64,000 bases of DNA from Acinetobacter sp. HR7 (GTDB lineage: Bacteria; Pseudomonadota; Gammaproteobacteria; Pseudomonadales; Moraxellaceae), in the NCBI RefSeq assembly GCF_000773685.1, contig NZ_JPQO01000046.1:1-64000 (forward strand). Direction: 5' to 3'. Positions 7,792 through 16,737 of this stretch are shown one piece after another. A model generated the notes under the pieces. That model was not told where the DNA came from. It did not search any database and saw only the letters and a program-made list of their open reading frames with translations. The position numbers and the translations under genes were made by a program. Numbering within the stretch: position 1 is the stretch's first letter; each line of letters opens with the position of its first letter.

Positions 7792-9396
7792 ATGAGCAAT
7801 GCAAATTACACAACAGAAGTCGCCATTTTAGGTGCTGGTCCGGTTGGCCTAACCATTGCCAACTACTTGAGCAAACAGGGCGTTCAGGTCACTGTAGTGG
7901 AACAGCTAGACAGTCTGATTGATTATCCTCGTGCCATTGGTATTGATGATGAATCGCTGCGTACCATTCAATCCTTAGGTCTGGTGGATCAGGTTTTACC
8001 GCACACGACACCTAACCATGCTATGCGCTTCCTCACACCAAAAGGTCGCTGTTTCGCTGATATTCAACCGATGACCCGTGAATTCGGTTTCTCTCGCCGT
8101 AATGCATTCATTCAGCCACAGGTCGACAATGTTCTGCTGCAGGGCTTAAAACAATATAAGAAAACTCAGGTACTGTTCTCACGCCATCTAACACACTTCA
8201 GCCAAGATGCTGACGGTGTGACGTTAAACGTTCAGACCAAAGACAGTGATTCAGAGATCATCCGTGCACAGTACCTGATTGCCTGTGACGGAGGTAATTC
8301 TTATGTACGCCGTACGCTAAATATTCCATTTGAAGGAAAAACTGCACCGAACCAGTGGATCGTGATTGATATCGATAATGATCCGTTGGCGACCCCACAT
8401 ATTTACCTGTGCTGTGACCCGGTACGTCCTTATGTATCGGCTGCGCTGCCACACGGTATCCGCCGTTTCGAGTTTATGGTGATGCCAGGCGAAACACAGG
8501 AAGAACTAAGCAAACCAGAAAATATTGCCAAACTGCTATCGAAAGTCCTGCCAAATACCGATGGCATCGAAGTGATCCGTCAGCGTGTTTATACGCATAA
8601 CGCGCGTATTGCGGATAAATTCCGTATCGACCGTATCCTGCTGGCAGGTGACGCCGCGCACATCATGCCAGTATGGCAAGGTCAGGGCTACAACAGCGGT
8701 ATGCGCGATGCCTTTAACCTAGCCTGGAAAATGGCACTCGTAGTACAAGGTAAAGCCGGTCCAGAACTGCTGGATTCTTATCAGGTTGAACGTAAAGACC
8801 ATGCCAAAGCGATGATCGACTTGTCTGTAATGGCGGGCCACGTCCTGGCTCCACCGAAAAAATGGCATGGTATCGTGCGTGACGGTATCTCATCTGTGCT
8901 GAACTACATCAAGCCAATCAAGCAGTATCTGCTGGAAATGCGCTTTAAGCCAATGCCGAAGTACAACGATGGCGCCCTACTGCCAAGTGCTGAAAAGACT
9001 TCTCCAGTTGGCAAGATGTTTATCCAGCCACAAGTAAAACTGGAATCTGGCGAAACTGTACTGCTTGATGAAGTGATTGGTAATGATTTCGCAATCATCG
9101 CTTGGGGCGTCGATCCGAAATGGGGTCTTAGCGAACAGTCGATCCAGCAATGGAAGAAACTGGGCGTAAAATTCATCCAGGTGATTCCTGCGGTGCAACT
9201 GGATAATCCACAACGTAAGAAATATGACGATGTGATTACCATCGGTGATATCGGCACTGAAATCCGCACTTGGTTCGGTCAAACAAAAGAATCTATTACA
9301 ATTCTGCGTCCAGACCGTTTTGTGGCTTCGCTGGCGATTCCACAATCAATCGATAGCACTAGCCAGGCACTATTTCGTAAACTACACGCGAAGTAA
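7792..9396 (+). CDS. FAD-dependent aromatic hydroxylase, MhpA-like
   Basis: 534-aa group A flavoprotein monooxygenase resembling 3-(3-hydroxyphenyl)propionate hydroxylase; it would use NAD(P)H and O2 to hydroxylate a phenolic ring. The Rossmann motif GAGPVG is at residues 14-19. The NAD(P)H/FAD 'DG' motif [10 protein letters not shown] is near 165. The FAD ribityl motif [20 protein letters not shown] begins near 282. A C-terminal thioredoxin-like domain follows (IAWGVDPKW…, [12 protein letters not shown]…). AAGGGA lies eight bases before the ATG. No extradiol dioxygenase or hydrolase gene is adjacent, so the substrate is not established and the MhpA name is by similarity only. Confidence 0.82.
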   Translation: MSNANYTTEVAILGAGPVGLTIANYLSKQGVQVTVVEQLDSLIDYPRAIGIDDESLRTIQSLGLVDQVLPHTTPNHAMRFLTPKGRCFADIQPMTREFGFSRRNAFIQPQVDNVLLQGLKQYKKTQVLFSRHLTHFSQDADGVTLNVQTKDSDSEIIRAQYLIACDGGNSYVRRTLNIPFEGKTAPNQWIVIDIDNDPLATPHIYLCCDPVRPYVSAALPHGIRRFEFMVMPGETQEELSKPENIAKLLSKVLPNTDGIEVIRQRVYTHNARIADKFRIDRILLAGDAAHIMPVWQGQGYNSGMRDAFNLAWKMALVVQGKAGPELLDSYQVERKDHAKAMIDLSVMAGHVLAPPKKWHGIVRDGISSVLNYIKPIKQYLLEMRFKPMPKYNDGALLPSAEKTSPVGKMFIQPQVKLESGETVLLDEVIGNDFAIIAWGVDPKWGLSEQSIQQWKKLGVKFIQVIPAVQLDNPQRKKYDDVITIGDIGTEIRTWFGQTKESITILRPDRFVASLAIPQSIDSTSQALFRKLHAK

Positions 9397-9408
9397 TTCA
9401 ATGTTATT

Positions 9409-9436
9409 AAAAAACCACGCTAGAGCGTGGTTTTTT
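9409..9436. terminator. bidirectional rho-independent terminator
   Basis: AAAAAACCACGC and GCGTGGTTTTTT pair around the loop TAGA. It separates the convergent hydroxylase and glutathione transferase genes. Confidence 0.88.
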
Positions 9437-9448
9437 AATTGTTGAAAA

Positions 9449-10066
9449 TTAAGTCCGATAAGGCTGAAACCATGCAATATCTTTCAGTGAATCTCGCTTG
9501 GCCAAAGTCTGTAAAAAAGGCGTGAATTCCGCATAATCCGGCAGGATTTTCGCGTTGATAGCAAAGATCAGGCAATAGGCCACATACAGGTCAGCTGCGG
9601 TACATTGTTCACCAAGCAAATAAGGACTAGCTTGCAGTATCCCCTGTTTCAGAAAACGATGTACAGATGCTTCATTGCCAAAGCTCAGGCTACGGCGTTG
9701 CTGTTCAATACGCTCCGCTGGAATTTGCAGATTGCTGATATCAATATATTCGGTCAAAGGCCCATGACAGAACAAAATCCATTTCAGATAAGCACCACGT
9801 TTCGGATCATCCAGATCAGGTGCTAGACCTTTGTCCCGGAATTTATCCGCCAGATAAATATAGATCGCTGCCATTTCTGAAATCACAATGCCCCGATCGA
9901 CCAGACAGGGCACCTTGCCCATCGGATTGATCTGTTCATAATTTGGCTGATGCATGTCTGGATAAGCCATTTCAACCTGCTGAATTTGGTCTTCAATACC
10001 GAGTTCTTGAATCAGCGGAAATAAAGTCAGGCCACGGGATTGTGGATTGTTATATAAGGTCATCAT
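9449..10066 (-). CDS. glutathione S-transferase family protein
   Basis: 205-aa cytosolic protein with the two GST domains. The N-terminal thioredoxin-like half (residues 1-80) begins MTLYNNPQSRGLTLFPLIQE and has NPMGKVPCLVDRG (cis-Pro) then ISEMAAIYIYLADKF (glutathione-binding Glu/Ser). The helical C-terminal half (90-200) includes LLGEQCTAADLYVAYCLIF. Ser at position 10 (NPQSRG) is the probable glutathione-activating residue, as in Tau, Zeta and Beta-type enzymes. The neighbourhood with an aromatic hydroxylase suggests conjugation or isomerisation of a ring metabolite, but this is inference. Confidence 0.87.
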   Translation of the reverse strand: MMTLYNNPQSRGLTLFPLIQELGIEDQIQQVEMAYPDMHQPNYEQINPMGKVPCLVDRGIVISEMAAIYIYLADKFRDKGLAPDLDDPKRGAYLKWILFCHGPLTEYIDISNLQIPAERIEQQRRSLSFGNEASVHRFLKQGILQASPYLLGEQCTAADLYVAYCLIFAINAKILPDYAEFTPFLQTLAKRDSLKDIAWFQPYRT

Positions 10067-10195
10067 AAGAGTGAACCTTTTGTAATTGCCACTCTCTGAC
10101 TATAGCGCGATTTGTGAATTGGTCGCGTTAAGATGTGCTACTAATCATTTCACTATTTTTATTTTATGATTGGACTTCCCTGCCCAGTGCCCGGA

Positions 10196-11089
10196 TTAAA
10201 ATAAATCCGGACAGAATTTTTCTTTAAGGACTTTCAGAATCAGGTTAATCACCTGATGTTTCTGATCTTTACGGTAGCTGGCATACAGGCCAATCATCGG
10301 TAATGGTTCAATGGTTTTCTTGACCACAATATTTTCACCGAGCAATGGAATCACATAAGACGGCACCAGACTCCAGCCTACGCCCATGCCGACCAGATTG
10401 ACATTCAACAGGATATTGGTGGAATGCTGTACCACATTCACGCGAATCCCAGATTTTTTCAGAAAATCATGAATGACCGAATACAGTTGTGGTGATGCCT
10501 GTTCATCACTGATCACAAAGTCACGACCTTCGAAGCTCTTGATACTGAGTGCCGGCCCATTCACCACCTTGGAATCACGCGGCACAATCAGGGTCAACGG
10601 CTCATCAAAAATCTTGATCGACTCAAATTCTTCCGAAGGATCCGGATAACGTGTAAAGGCAATGTCCAGCATACCTTGACGCAGCCAGGAAAACTGTTCC
10701 GCATCGGTCAGGCTATGAAACAGCGCTTTCAGGTCCGGAAAATGCGCCCGGATATTCGGCATGATATACGGGAAAATTTTCATTTCAGCTACCGGGACAA
10801 AACCAATATCCAGCTGTTTTTTCTCCACCTCAGCAACCTGACGTGCGAGATGTATGCCACGCTCGGCATGTTCCAGACTGAGCAGCGCTTCTTTTAAAAA
10901 GACTTTACCTGCTTCGGTCAGTTCGACCCTACGGTTGGAGCGTTCCAGCAGTTTCACCCCGACTTCACGTTCCAGATCCTTGATCTGCTGACTGAGTGAA
11001 GGTTGAACAGTATTCAGCTTTTCTGCAGCACGGGTAAAGTTCAGCTCGCTTGCGACCGTACAGAAATATCGTAAATGTCTCAGTTCCAT
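10196..11089 (-). CDS. LysR family transcriptional regulator, HcaR-like
   Basis: 297-aa regulator. The winged HTH is at the N-terminus (MELRHLRYF, then NFTRAAEKLNTVQPSLSQQI around residues 18-37), followed by a linker helix and a periplasmic-binding-protein-like effector domain (QLDIGFVPVAEMKIFPYIMP … TNILLNVNLVGMGVG). The effector half resembles E. coli HcaR, the phenylpropionate regulator, including the TNIL-x(3)-NLVGMG segment. The start at 11089 is set by the universal MELRHLRYF opening; a 31-codon upstream extension overlaps the preceding gene and is rejected. It lies 11 nt after the MFS gene, so it belongs to the TetR-MFS-LysR unit. The effector is unknown. Confidence 0.85.
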   Translation of the reverse strand: MELRHLRYFCTVASELNFTRAAEKLNTVQPSLSQQIKDLEREVGVKLLERSNRRVELTEAGKVFLKEALLSLEHAERGIHLARQVAEVEKKQLDIGFVPVAEMKIFPYIMPNIRAHFPDLKALFHSLTDAEQFSWLRQGMLDIAFTRYPDPSEEFESIKIFDEPLTLIVPRDSKVVNGPALSIKSFEGRDFVISDEQASPQLYSVIHDFLKKSGIRVNVVQHSTNILLNVNLVGMGVGWSLVPSYVIPLLGENIVVKKTIEPLPMIGLYASYRKDQKHQVINLILKVLKEKFCPDLF

Positions 11090-11100
11090 AATTTTTAATC

Positions 11101-12288
11101 CTATACAGAAGCTTTTTTTGCTCTTTTCTTCGCCACAGTCTGTCGATAAATCAATAAGGTTAGCATCACAATGATGGCACAAATGATGTAGGTGGTTTCA
11201 TAGCCCCAATATGCAATCAGGATGCCCATCACCACGGAACCCACTGCTAAGCCTAGGTCAAATAAAGTAAAGAATGTGGAAATCGCATGGCCCATACGCT
11301 GTTTTTCCACTGACTGAATTGCCAGTGTCTGCAGACATGGGAATAATGATCCGTAACCAATCCCAATAAAGATGGCTGACAGCCACAGCATCCACTGATC
11401 ATCCACAAACGTGATCATCACCAGACCAATAGCAAAGAACAGGAAAGATGGATAGATCACCGCATCCGGGCCTTTGCGGTCATAGAATTTACCCACCCAT
11501 GGGCGCACCACCAGCATGGATACCGCAAACACGATAAAGAACAGGCTGACGTAAGCCAATAAATCTTTGGTCTCGGCATATACGGTAATAAAGCTGGTAA
11601 TGCTGGAATAAGCAAATGCGGTGAGCAAGGCAATAAAGCTCACTGCCAGCACCTTGGTTTCGACAATATCTTGCAAAGTTAAAGAAGATTTTGTCTCTAC
11701 TTGATGTGGTTTTGGCAAATCACGAATATTCAGAATCAGACTAAAAATCAAACCTAAACTGATCAGCACGGCCAGAATGCCAAACAAAATCTGGAAGCTG
11801 GTGAACTGAATAGTGGTTAAGGCAATCAGCGGCCCAAACACCACCCCCAGATTGGTCGACATGACAAAATAGCCCATGCCCTCGCCCTTGCGTTCATTTG
11901 GAATAAAGTCATTGGCCACCGGCACTGTGACGGTAGTCAGGATACTAAACCAGATGCCATGCAGAAAACGTACGATCAACAGTGAGCTCATGCTATCAAT
12001 CAGCAGATAACTAAACGCGAATAAGGCAAACAGCAAGCCTGCACCACGCATCGCCACTTTTTGCCCGATTTTTTCAATAATCAGACCGGTAAACGGACGG
12101 ATTGCAATGGAAGAGACCAGAAATAGCGTCAGTGCCAGACCGGCTTGCTTCACTGTTCCACCCAGTTCATTGGTGATATAGATCGGCAAAATCGCGATCT
12201 GGGCAAAATAATAGGTAAATAAAAACAGGTTATTCAGTACGCACAGGATAAATGAGCGATTCCATAAATTTTGTGTCATGGCAGACAT
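11101..12288 (-). CDS. MFS transporter (drug-efflux-like)
   Basis: 395-aa, 12-helix antiporter-type MFS protein. The loop 2-3 motif is degenerate (RPFTGLIIEKIGQKVAMRG), and the helix-5 region reads GEGMGYFVMSTNLGVVFGPLIAL, the motif C-like pattern of exporters. The closing loop 12 is KKRAKK. It lies 26 nt downstream of a TetR gene with a palindromic operator and 11 nt upstream of a LysR gene. This points to an exporter induced by its own substrate. The substrate cannot be deduced; aromatic compounds are a guess from the neighbours. Confidence 0.85.
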   Translation of the reverse strand: MSAMTQNLWNRSFILCVLNNLFLFTYYFAQIAILPIYITNELGGTVKQAGLALTLFLVSSIAIRPFTGLIIEKIGQKVAMRGAGLLFALFAFSYLLIDSMSSLLIVRFLHGIWFSILTTVTVPVANDFIPNERKGEGMGYFVMSTNLGVVFGPLIALTTIQFTSFQILFGILAVLISLGLIFSLILNIRDLPKPHQVETKSSLTLQDIVETKVLAVSFIALLTAFAYSSITSFITVYAETKDLLAYVSLFFIVFAVSMLVVRPWVGKFYDRKGPDAVIYPSFLFFAIGLVMITFVDDQWMLWLSAIFIGIGYGSLFPCLQTLAIQSVEKQRMGHAISTFFTLFDLGLAVGSVVMGILIAYWGYETTYIICAIIVMLTLLIYRQTVAKKRAKKASV

Positions 12289-12314
12289 ACAAACCTACTA
12301 TTTGCAGAACAAAT

Positions 12315-12884
12315 TCAATGTGATGCCTGCATACGTACAGGCTGAAGGACAAGTGAAACCAAGGCACGGATATAGGCATCATCCGGCATACGGTTAAAGA
12401 AAATAATCTTGTAATGGATCGGGCCGTAGAGCGTGTCCAGCATCAGGTCAAAAGGATAATCGCTACGGATTTCTCCCCGTTCAATCGACTGCTGCAGCAA
12501 GGCATGCATCTGTTCACGGCGTGGCAACAGAAAATCATGAAAGAAGTTTCCAGCCAGTTCACGATGATTGGCCATCACCACCAGTAATGCCCGTCCTACC
12601 GGATGGTTCAATGCCTGTGCCAGACGGGTCAGCTGCTGAATCAGGTTATCTTCCAGGGTTTTGGCTAAATCCAGATCAAAAATCGAAGCGGTATGCGCCC
12701 GGAAAGTATCCAGCACCAGCTCAGACTTGTGCTTCCACCAACGGTAAATGGTGGACTTGCCTACCCCGGCCCTTGCCGCAATATCTTCAATGGTCAGCTG
12801 GTAATACTCATATTCACTGAGCGCTTCTATTACAGCCTGAAAAATGCAGTCCTGGCGCCGTGAGGTTTTTTCATCCTGCGTCAT
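12315..12884 (-). CDS. TetR/AcrR family transcriptional repressor
   Basis: 189-aa repressor. The N-terminal TetR HTH is at residues about 31-50 (TIEDIAARAGVGKSTIYRWW). The C-terminal all-helical ligand and dimer domain (residues 60-185) resembles the TetR_C_16-type fold (DLMLDTLYGPIHYKIIF). A perfect 20-bp palindrome lies 11 bp upstream of the ATG, the expected place for an autorepression operator. Ligand release should de-repress this gene and the downstream MFS exporter together. The inducer is unknown. Confidence 0.88.
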   Translation of the reverse strand: MTQDEKTSRRQDCIFQAVIEALSEYEYYQLTIEDIAARAGVGKSTIYRWWKHKSELVLDTFRAHTASIFDLDLAKTLEDNLIQQLTRLAQALNHPVGRALLVVMANHRELAGNFFHDFLLPRREQMHALLQQSIERGEIRSDYPFDLMLDTLYGPIHYKIIFFNRMPDDAYIRALVSLVLQPVRMQASH

Positions 12885-12895
12885 GGTTTAAATTC

Positions 12896-12915
12896 GAAAC
12901 GATACGTATCGTTTC
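12896..12915. promoter_or_regulatory. 20-bp perfect palindrome, probable TetR operator
   Basis: GAAACGATACGTATCGTTTC is an uninterrupted 20-bp palindrome 11 bp upstream of the TetR start codon. Its length, symmetry and position are those of a TetR-family operator, so autoregulation of the TetR-MFS-LysR unit is likely. Confidence 0.75.
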
Positions 12916-12967
12916 ATTTTAGGTGATTTATACCGTAATCACCAGTCCAAAAATGGATATTAAATAA

Positions 12968-12995
12968 AAAAGGCCTCCATTATGGGAGGCCTTTT
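12968..12995 (-). terminator. rho-independent terminator of the thioesterase gene
   Basis: AAAAGGCCTCC pairs with GGAGGCCTTTT (11 bp) with a 6-base loop. The minus-strand exit is T-rich. Confidence 0.88.
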
Positions 12996-13009
12996 AAATC
13001 TAAGAAATC

Positions 13010-13531
13010 TTAGTTATATGCTGTTTTCTTGTAGATGCTGCAAGAAGGATGATGATTTTCCTGCAAACGGGCAATTTTACGCTGTTCTGCAGCTTCAAAA
13101 CGGCAACGTTTCCAGTCATTGTCCAGATTCAGTGGTGGAATTTCTTTCGGCTTGCCATTTTCATCGACAGCAACCATGGTGAAGTAACAGCTGTTGGTAT
13201 GACGCACGGTACGCTTCTGAATATTCTGTGCCTCAACGCGAATGCCAATTTCCATCGAAGTACGACCCACGTGGTTCACACTTGCCAGGAAAGTAACCAG
13301 CTCACCTACATGAATCGGTTCTTTAAAAGTGACTTTATCTACGGATAGTGTGACGACATAACTACCTGAGTAACGGCTCGCACAGGCATACGCTACCTGA
13401 TCCAGCAGTTTCAGAATGGTACCACCATGCACATTTCCTGAAAAATTTGCCATGTCTGGTGTCATAAGAACGGTCATCGTTAACTCTGACTGGTCATCTG
13501 AAATTGCTGCAAGTTGGTCTAATGGGGCCAT
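13010..13531 (-). CDS. acyl-CoA thioesterase (hotdog fold, YciA/ACOT7 type)
   Basis: 173-aa cytoplasmic hydrolase of acyl-CoA to free acid and CoA. The hotdog signature NVHGGTILKLLDQVAY is at residues 33-48, with the catalytic Asn/Asp pair N33 and D44. The strand VTLSVDKVTFKEPIHVGELV follows, which is typical of YciA-like hexameric thioesterases. I start at ATG 13531 (MAPLDQL): an ATG 14 codons upstream (13573) overlaps a TATAAT box and would lack a leader, while AGAGAAAG precedes the chosen start. A strong terminator follows the stop. Confidence 0.88.
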   Translation of the reverse strand: MAPLDQLAAISDDQSELTMTVLMTPDMANFSGNVHGGTILKLLDQVAYACASRYSGSYVVTLSVDKVTFKEPIHVGELVTFLASVNHVGRTSMEIGIRVEAQNIQKRTVRHTNSCYFTMVAVDENGKPKEIPPLNLDNDWKRCRFEAAEQRKIARLQENHHPSCSIYKKTAYN

Positions 13532-13574
13532 CGCTTTCTCTGAACTTTTTTGAATGACAATGATATAGCGCATT

Positions 13575-13580
13575 ATTATA
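13575..13580 (-). promoter_or_regulatory. TATAAT -10 box for the thioesterase gene
   Basis: Consensus TATAAT on the minus strand about 43 bp before the chosen ATG. No good -35 is at the standard spacing. Confidence 0.4.
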
Positions 13581-13819
13581 GCGATTTTACCGGCAAGAAA
13601 ATGTTCAATTCGGCAAAAATTACATCATAATTACTTATATCTAAAATAATTTCATACAGAAAATAATATAGTACGAATCCTGAGAAGCTCTGCTGGAACA
13701 GGATTAAATGAAATACAGATTTATAGAATATTGTTTTCTTAATTAAATTGCACAGCTGATTAAATAATCAATCAGACCCTATCTTTAAAATAAAACCGGG
13801 TCTGATTTTAAATAAGTAC

Positions 13820-13996
13820 TTACTCAGTAATGAGTTTTAGCATTTCTCTTGCCACATTCTGATAAGTCAGTACCTGTTCGCCACCCAACTGGGTTTCAAC
13901 GGTATAGGTATTGTCCTGATGAATTTCAGTCACCTTAAACTCGTATTGATCAAATTGTGCCAGCTGGACACGTTGTCCGACTTCTAGTGTATTCAT
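13820..13996 (-). CDS. small hypothetical protein, 58 aa
   Basis: Reading frame from ATG 13996 to TAA 13820 encoding MNTLEVGQRVQLAQFDQYEF… and ending …VAREMLKLITE. An excellent ribosome site (AGGGTGGGTAG) precedes the ATG directly. The product starts with a strand-rich SH3/Kyprides-like pattern (VGQRVQLAQF, FKVTEIHQDNTYTVET) and ends in a helix, consistent with a real folded mini-protein. There is no signal peptide. I do not recognise a family. An AATCAGACCC/GGGTCTGATT inverted repeat (13770-13807, 18-base loop) downstream could be a weak terminator. Confidence 0.65.
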   Translation of the reverse strand: MNTLEVGQRVQLAQFDQYEFKVTEIHQDNTYTVETQLGGEQVLTYQNVAREMLKLITE

Positions 13997-14284
13997 CTAC
14001 CCACCCTATGCTTCATGTTCATTAGCCGACTTGGCGACATTTTACATGAGTTATTTAGATTTAAAACATTTGATCAACCTAAGTATGTAAATATCTTTTT
14101 AAAATTTTTAAAATATAAATAAAGAAATTTAAAACTCAATAAATATTATTAATTTTCAATATATTAAATAAATACCAACTCTTATAAAAACTTTTTATTT
14201 ATAGCCAATAACGCTTAACTTATAGCTCCAAAAGATAGCCAATACCTATCTTTATTTAGTATTAGTTTTAAGTCATGAATATAA
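13997..14284. other. very A/T-rich intergenic region
   Basis: Long poly-A/T stretches (14060-14200), with no credible reading frame, hairpin or RNA visible. It probably carries the promoter of the 58-aa gene at its left end. Confidence 0.4.
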
Positions 14285-14321
14285 AAAACCTCATCAACAG
14301 GAACGCTGCAGATGAGGTTTT
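14285..14321 (-). terminator. rho-independent terminator of the patatin gene
   Basis: AAAACCTCATC (14285-14295) pairs with GATGAGGTTTT (14311-14321), 15-base loop. The minus-strand tail is T6. Confidence 0.8.
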
Positions 14322-14344
14322 CTGATACAAATTTGGCTGCGCTG

Positions 14345-15346
14345 TTATTTTTCCTGAGCCAAGAGCTGATGAATCTGATTGCCATAACCATAGTTATGCT
14401 GCTGGTATACGTGGGCAATGTTATGCAATTTGGCCCGGGCCGCCTGAATCCCAGCTTCCATCGTCATAGCTCGACCACGCACATCAAAAATATGACCTTT
14501 TTCACGCAGATCCGGCTGAATCACCACATCCGCATGCTTAAGTTCTTCATTGGCCAGACGTTTCTGCATGATATTAATATTCTGGTTGAACAGGCCCCAG
14601 ACATTGGTGGTTTCGGTATGAATCGGCTGCGCCAGAATATCGACAGCGATGACGATATCCGCCCCAAGCTCACGTGCTACATCCACCGGCACTGGACTGA
14701 CCAGACCACCATCGACATATTCCTTACCTTCAATTTGCGCGGGAATAAACATACTTGGTATAGCAACTGAAGCACGTACAGCCTGACCAGTATTGCCATA
14801 GTTAAACACGACTTTTTTGCCTTCTTTTAAGTCAGTCGCCACCACAAACATCGGTATTTTCATGTCCTGTAAGGGCACATTATCCACCTGCAGATTGACA
14901 TAGTTTTCGACTTTTTTCCCGTCAAAGAAGCCTTTACGATCCAGTCTGAAATCACGTACATCATTGGCTTTCATGGTCAGGGCAATATTACGCAGTTCAA
15001 TCGCAGGTTTGCCACTGGCATAAATCGAACCGACGATACTCCCTGCGCTAGTCCCGACAATCAGATCCGGTTTGATACCAGCTTCTTCGAGTACTTCAAT
15101 CGCCCCGATATGCGCATAACCACGTGCGCCACCACTGCCCAGTACCAATGCCACCACCGGACGATTTTCAGCTTCCTTGATCTTCTGGAAATCAATATTA
15201 TTTGGGCGTGCCTGTGCCGGCATGTGCAATGCCTGTTGAGGAGAACTGACAGAATGGACTGCCATAGTGCGTTGATCCGGCACGGTCTGACAGCCAGCCA
15301 GGCCCAGTAATCCCAGCATAATCAAACTTAAGCTGACCTTCTGCAT
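14345..15346 (-). CDS. patatin-like phospholipase, lipoprotein (RssA-like)
   Basis: 333-aa serine hydrolase with a lipoprotein signal peptide (LGLLGLAGC, Cys19), so it is predicted to be anchored in the envelope. Patatin catalytic elements are complete: the oxyanion loop GSGGARG (70-76), the nucleophile elbow GTSAG with Ser100, and the Asp of DGG (212-214), giving the Ser-Asp dyad. The family cleaves acyl ester bonds of phospholipids. The start at 15346 is preferred because GAGGAT sits two bases from the ATG at 15355 but about 11 from this one. It is monocistronic, with its own terminator. Confidence 0.88.
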   Translation of the reverse strand: MQKVSLSLIMLGLLGLAGCQTVPDQRTMAVHSVSSPQQALHMPAQARPNNIDFQKIKEAENRPVVALVLGSGGARGYAHIGAIEVLEEAGIKPDLIVGTSAGSIVGSIYASGKPAIELRNIALTMKANDVRDFRLDRKGFFDGKKVENYVNLQVDNVPLQDMKIPMFVVATDLKEGKKVVFNYGNTGQAVRASVAIPSMFIPAQIEGKEYVDGGLVSPVPVDVARELGADIVIAVDILAQPIHTETTNVWGLFNQNINIMQKRLANEELKHADVVIQPDLREKGHIFDVRGRAMTMEAGIQAARAKLHNIAHVYQQHNYGYGNQIHQLLAQEK

Positions 15347-15466
15347 ATAGCACATATCCTCATATCAATTGCAGCATAGTGTATAAACACCATCTTAAAT
15401 TAACTGTTGAATTTCGTAAAATTACTCTACAGTCTGAGTGACGTTTTGATCCGAATTATACCCCAC

Positions 15467-16675
15467 ATGCAGCCACCCTCACTTTTGCAGATTTTTCTGA
15501 CTTTTCTCCAGCTCGGATGTACCTCCTTTGGTGGGCCGGCGGCGCATTTGGTATTTTTTCATCGCAAAATGGTTCAACAACTGCACTGGATCAATGATAT
15601 CCAGTACCAACAACTGATCGCGCTCGCGCAATTACTTCCCGGTCCCAGCAGCAGTCAGGTTGGTATAGGCTTAGGCTATATGCAGCGTGGCTATCTGGGT
15701 GCTCTCATGGCCTGGCTGGGTTTTACCCTCCCTTCCGCGATTTTAATGGCTTTAGTTGCGGTATTAGGTCAACGCTATTTTTATGTATTGAATTCGCATA
15801 GCTTTCATGTCATTCAGCTGATTGTCTTTGCAGTGGTGAGTTGGGCCTTCTGGCAGATGCTGCGTAGCTTCTGTAAATCTGGGTGGCAGTTTGCATTGAT
15901 GGTAGCTTCTGCCCTGTTTCTAACTTTAGTACCCCTAAGTTTTAACCAGATTCTGGCCATTGTATTGGCAGGCTTGCTCAGTATTGCCATCTCCAAATAT
16001 AGCAATAAAATTACTGTCACTTCAGGACAAAGTGTCACCACAGATTTGCCACATCCCAAAGTTCAAAAAAAGCAAGCAATCTGTTGGGGAATCGCCTTTG
16101 TATTGCCTTTTATTGTAGTCCCGGCACTCGTACATGCATTGGGCTGGAGCAAACTGCATTTCTTTACCGATTTTTATCAAACTGGTTCACTAGTCTTTGG
16201 TGGTGGTCATGTGATTTTGCCTTTACTCCGTCAGGATTTTGTCAGTAGCGGCATGGTCAGTGCACAGGCCTTTGACTTGGGCTATGCTTTTGCCCAGCTG
16301 ATGCCGGGGCCACTATTTAATTTTGCCACTTATATCGGCACTTTACTGGACTGGACCGATCAGCTCTGGCTAAATGCCTTGCTGGCGACCGTTGCCATTT
16401 TCCTGCCATCTTTCTTTTTAATGTTTGCTACCCTGCCTTACTGGTCCTGGTTAATGCAGCAGGCTCTAATCCGTCAAGCGGTGATGGGTATTAATGCCGC
16501 TGTGGTTGGGCTGTTGCTCTATCTGGTGTTTGAACTGGGGCATAGCTATCTAACCCGATGGGAAGATATTACTTTTGTCATTCTCATGATTGTTCTACTA
16601 CGCTCCAAAATTCCGCTATGGTTTAGCCTGATTGCAGGGTTTGCGCTATACACTAGTTATCTTAGCTTTTTCTGA
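15467..16675 (+). CDS. chrA: chromate efflux transporter, ChrA (CHR) family
   Basis: 402-aa inner-membrane protein made of two homologous CHR domains. The N-terminal one has LGCTSFGGPAAHLVFFHRKMV then LIALAQLLPGPSSSQVGIGLGY. The C-terminal one has TGSLVFGGGHVILPLL and AFAQLMPGPLFNFATYIG. The paired FGGP/PGP motifs define the long (LCHR) family that exports chromate, with sulfate possibly as another substrate. I start at ATG 15467 because MQPPSLLQIF matches the family beginning; an upstream TTG (15407) adds 20 residues. It shares a terminator with the convergent AGCS gene. Confidence 0.88.
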   Translation: MQPPSLLQIFLTFLQLGCTSFGGPAAHLVFFHRKMVQQLHWINDIQYQQLIALAQLLPGPSSSQVGIGLGYMQRGYLGALMAWLGFTLPSAILMALVAVLGQRYFYVLNSHSFHVIQLIVFAVVSWAFWQMLRSFCKSGWQFALMVASALFLTLVPLSFNQILAIVLAGLLSIAISKYSNKITVTSGQSVTTDLPHPKVQKKQAICWGIAFVLPFIVVPALVHALGWSKLHFFTDFYQTGSLVFGGGHVILPLLRQDFVSSGMVSAQAFDLGYAFAQLMPGPLFNFATYIGTLLDWTDQLWLNALLATVAIFLPSFFLMFATLPYWSWLMQQALIRQAVMGINAAVVGLLLYLVFELGHSYLTRWEDITFVILMIVLLRSKIPLWFSLIAGFALYTSYLSFF

Positions 16676-16699
16676 TTTAGCTACTAATAATTGAAAATA

Positions 16700-16726
16700 A
16701 AAAGCCCCGAACGAATCGAGGCTTTT
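16700..16726. terminator. bidirectional terminator
   Basis: AAAAGCC/GGCTTTT stem (16700-16706 with 16720-16726), extended by CG/CG with one mismatch. It sits between convergent genes. Confidence 0.7.
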
Positions 16727-16737
16727 GATTTAAGGTC

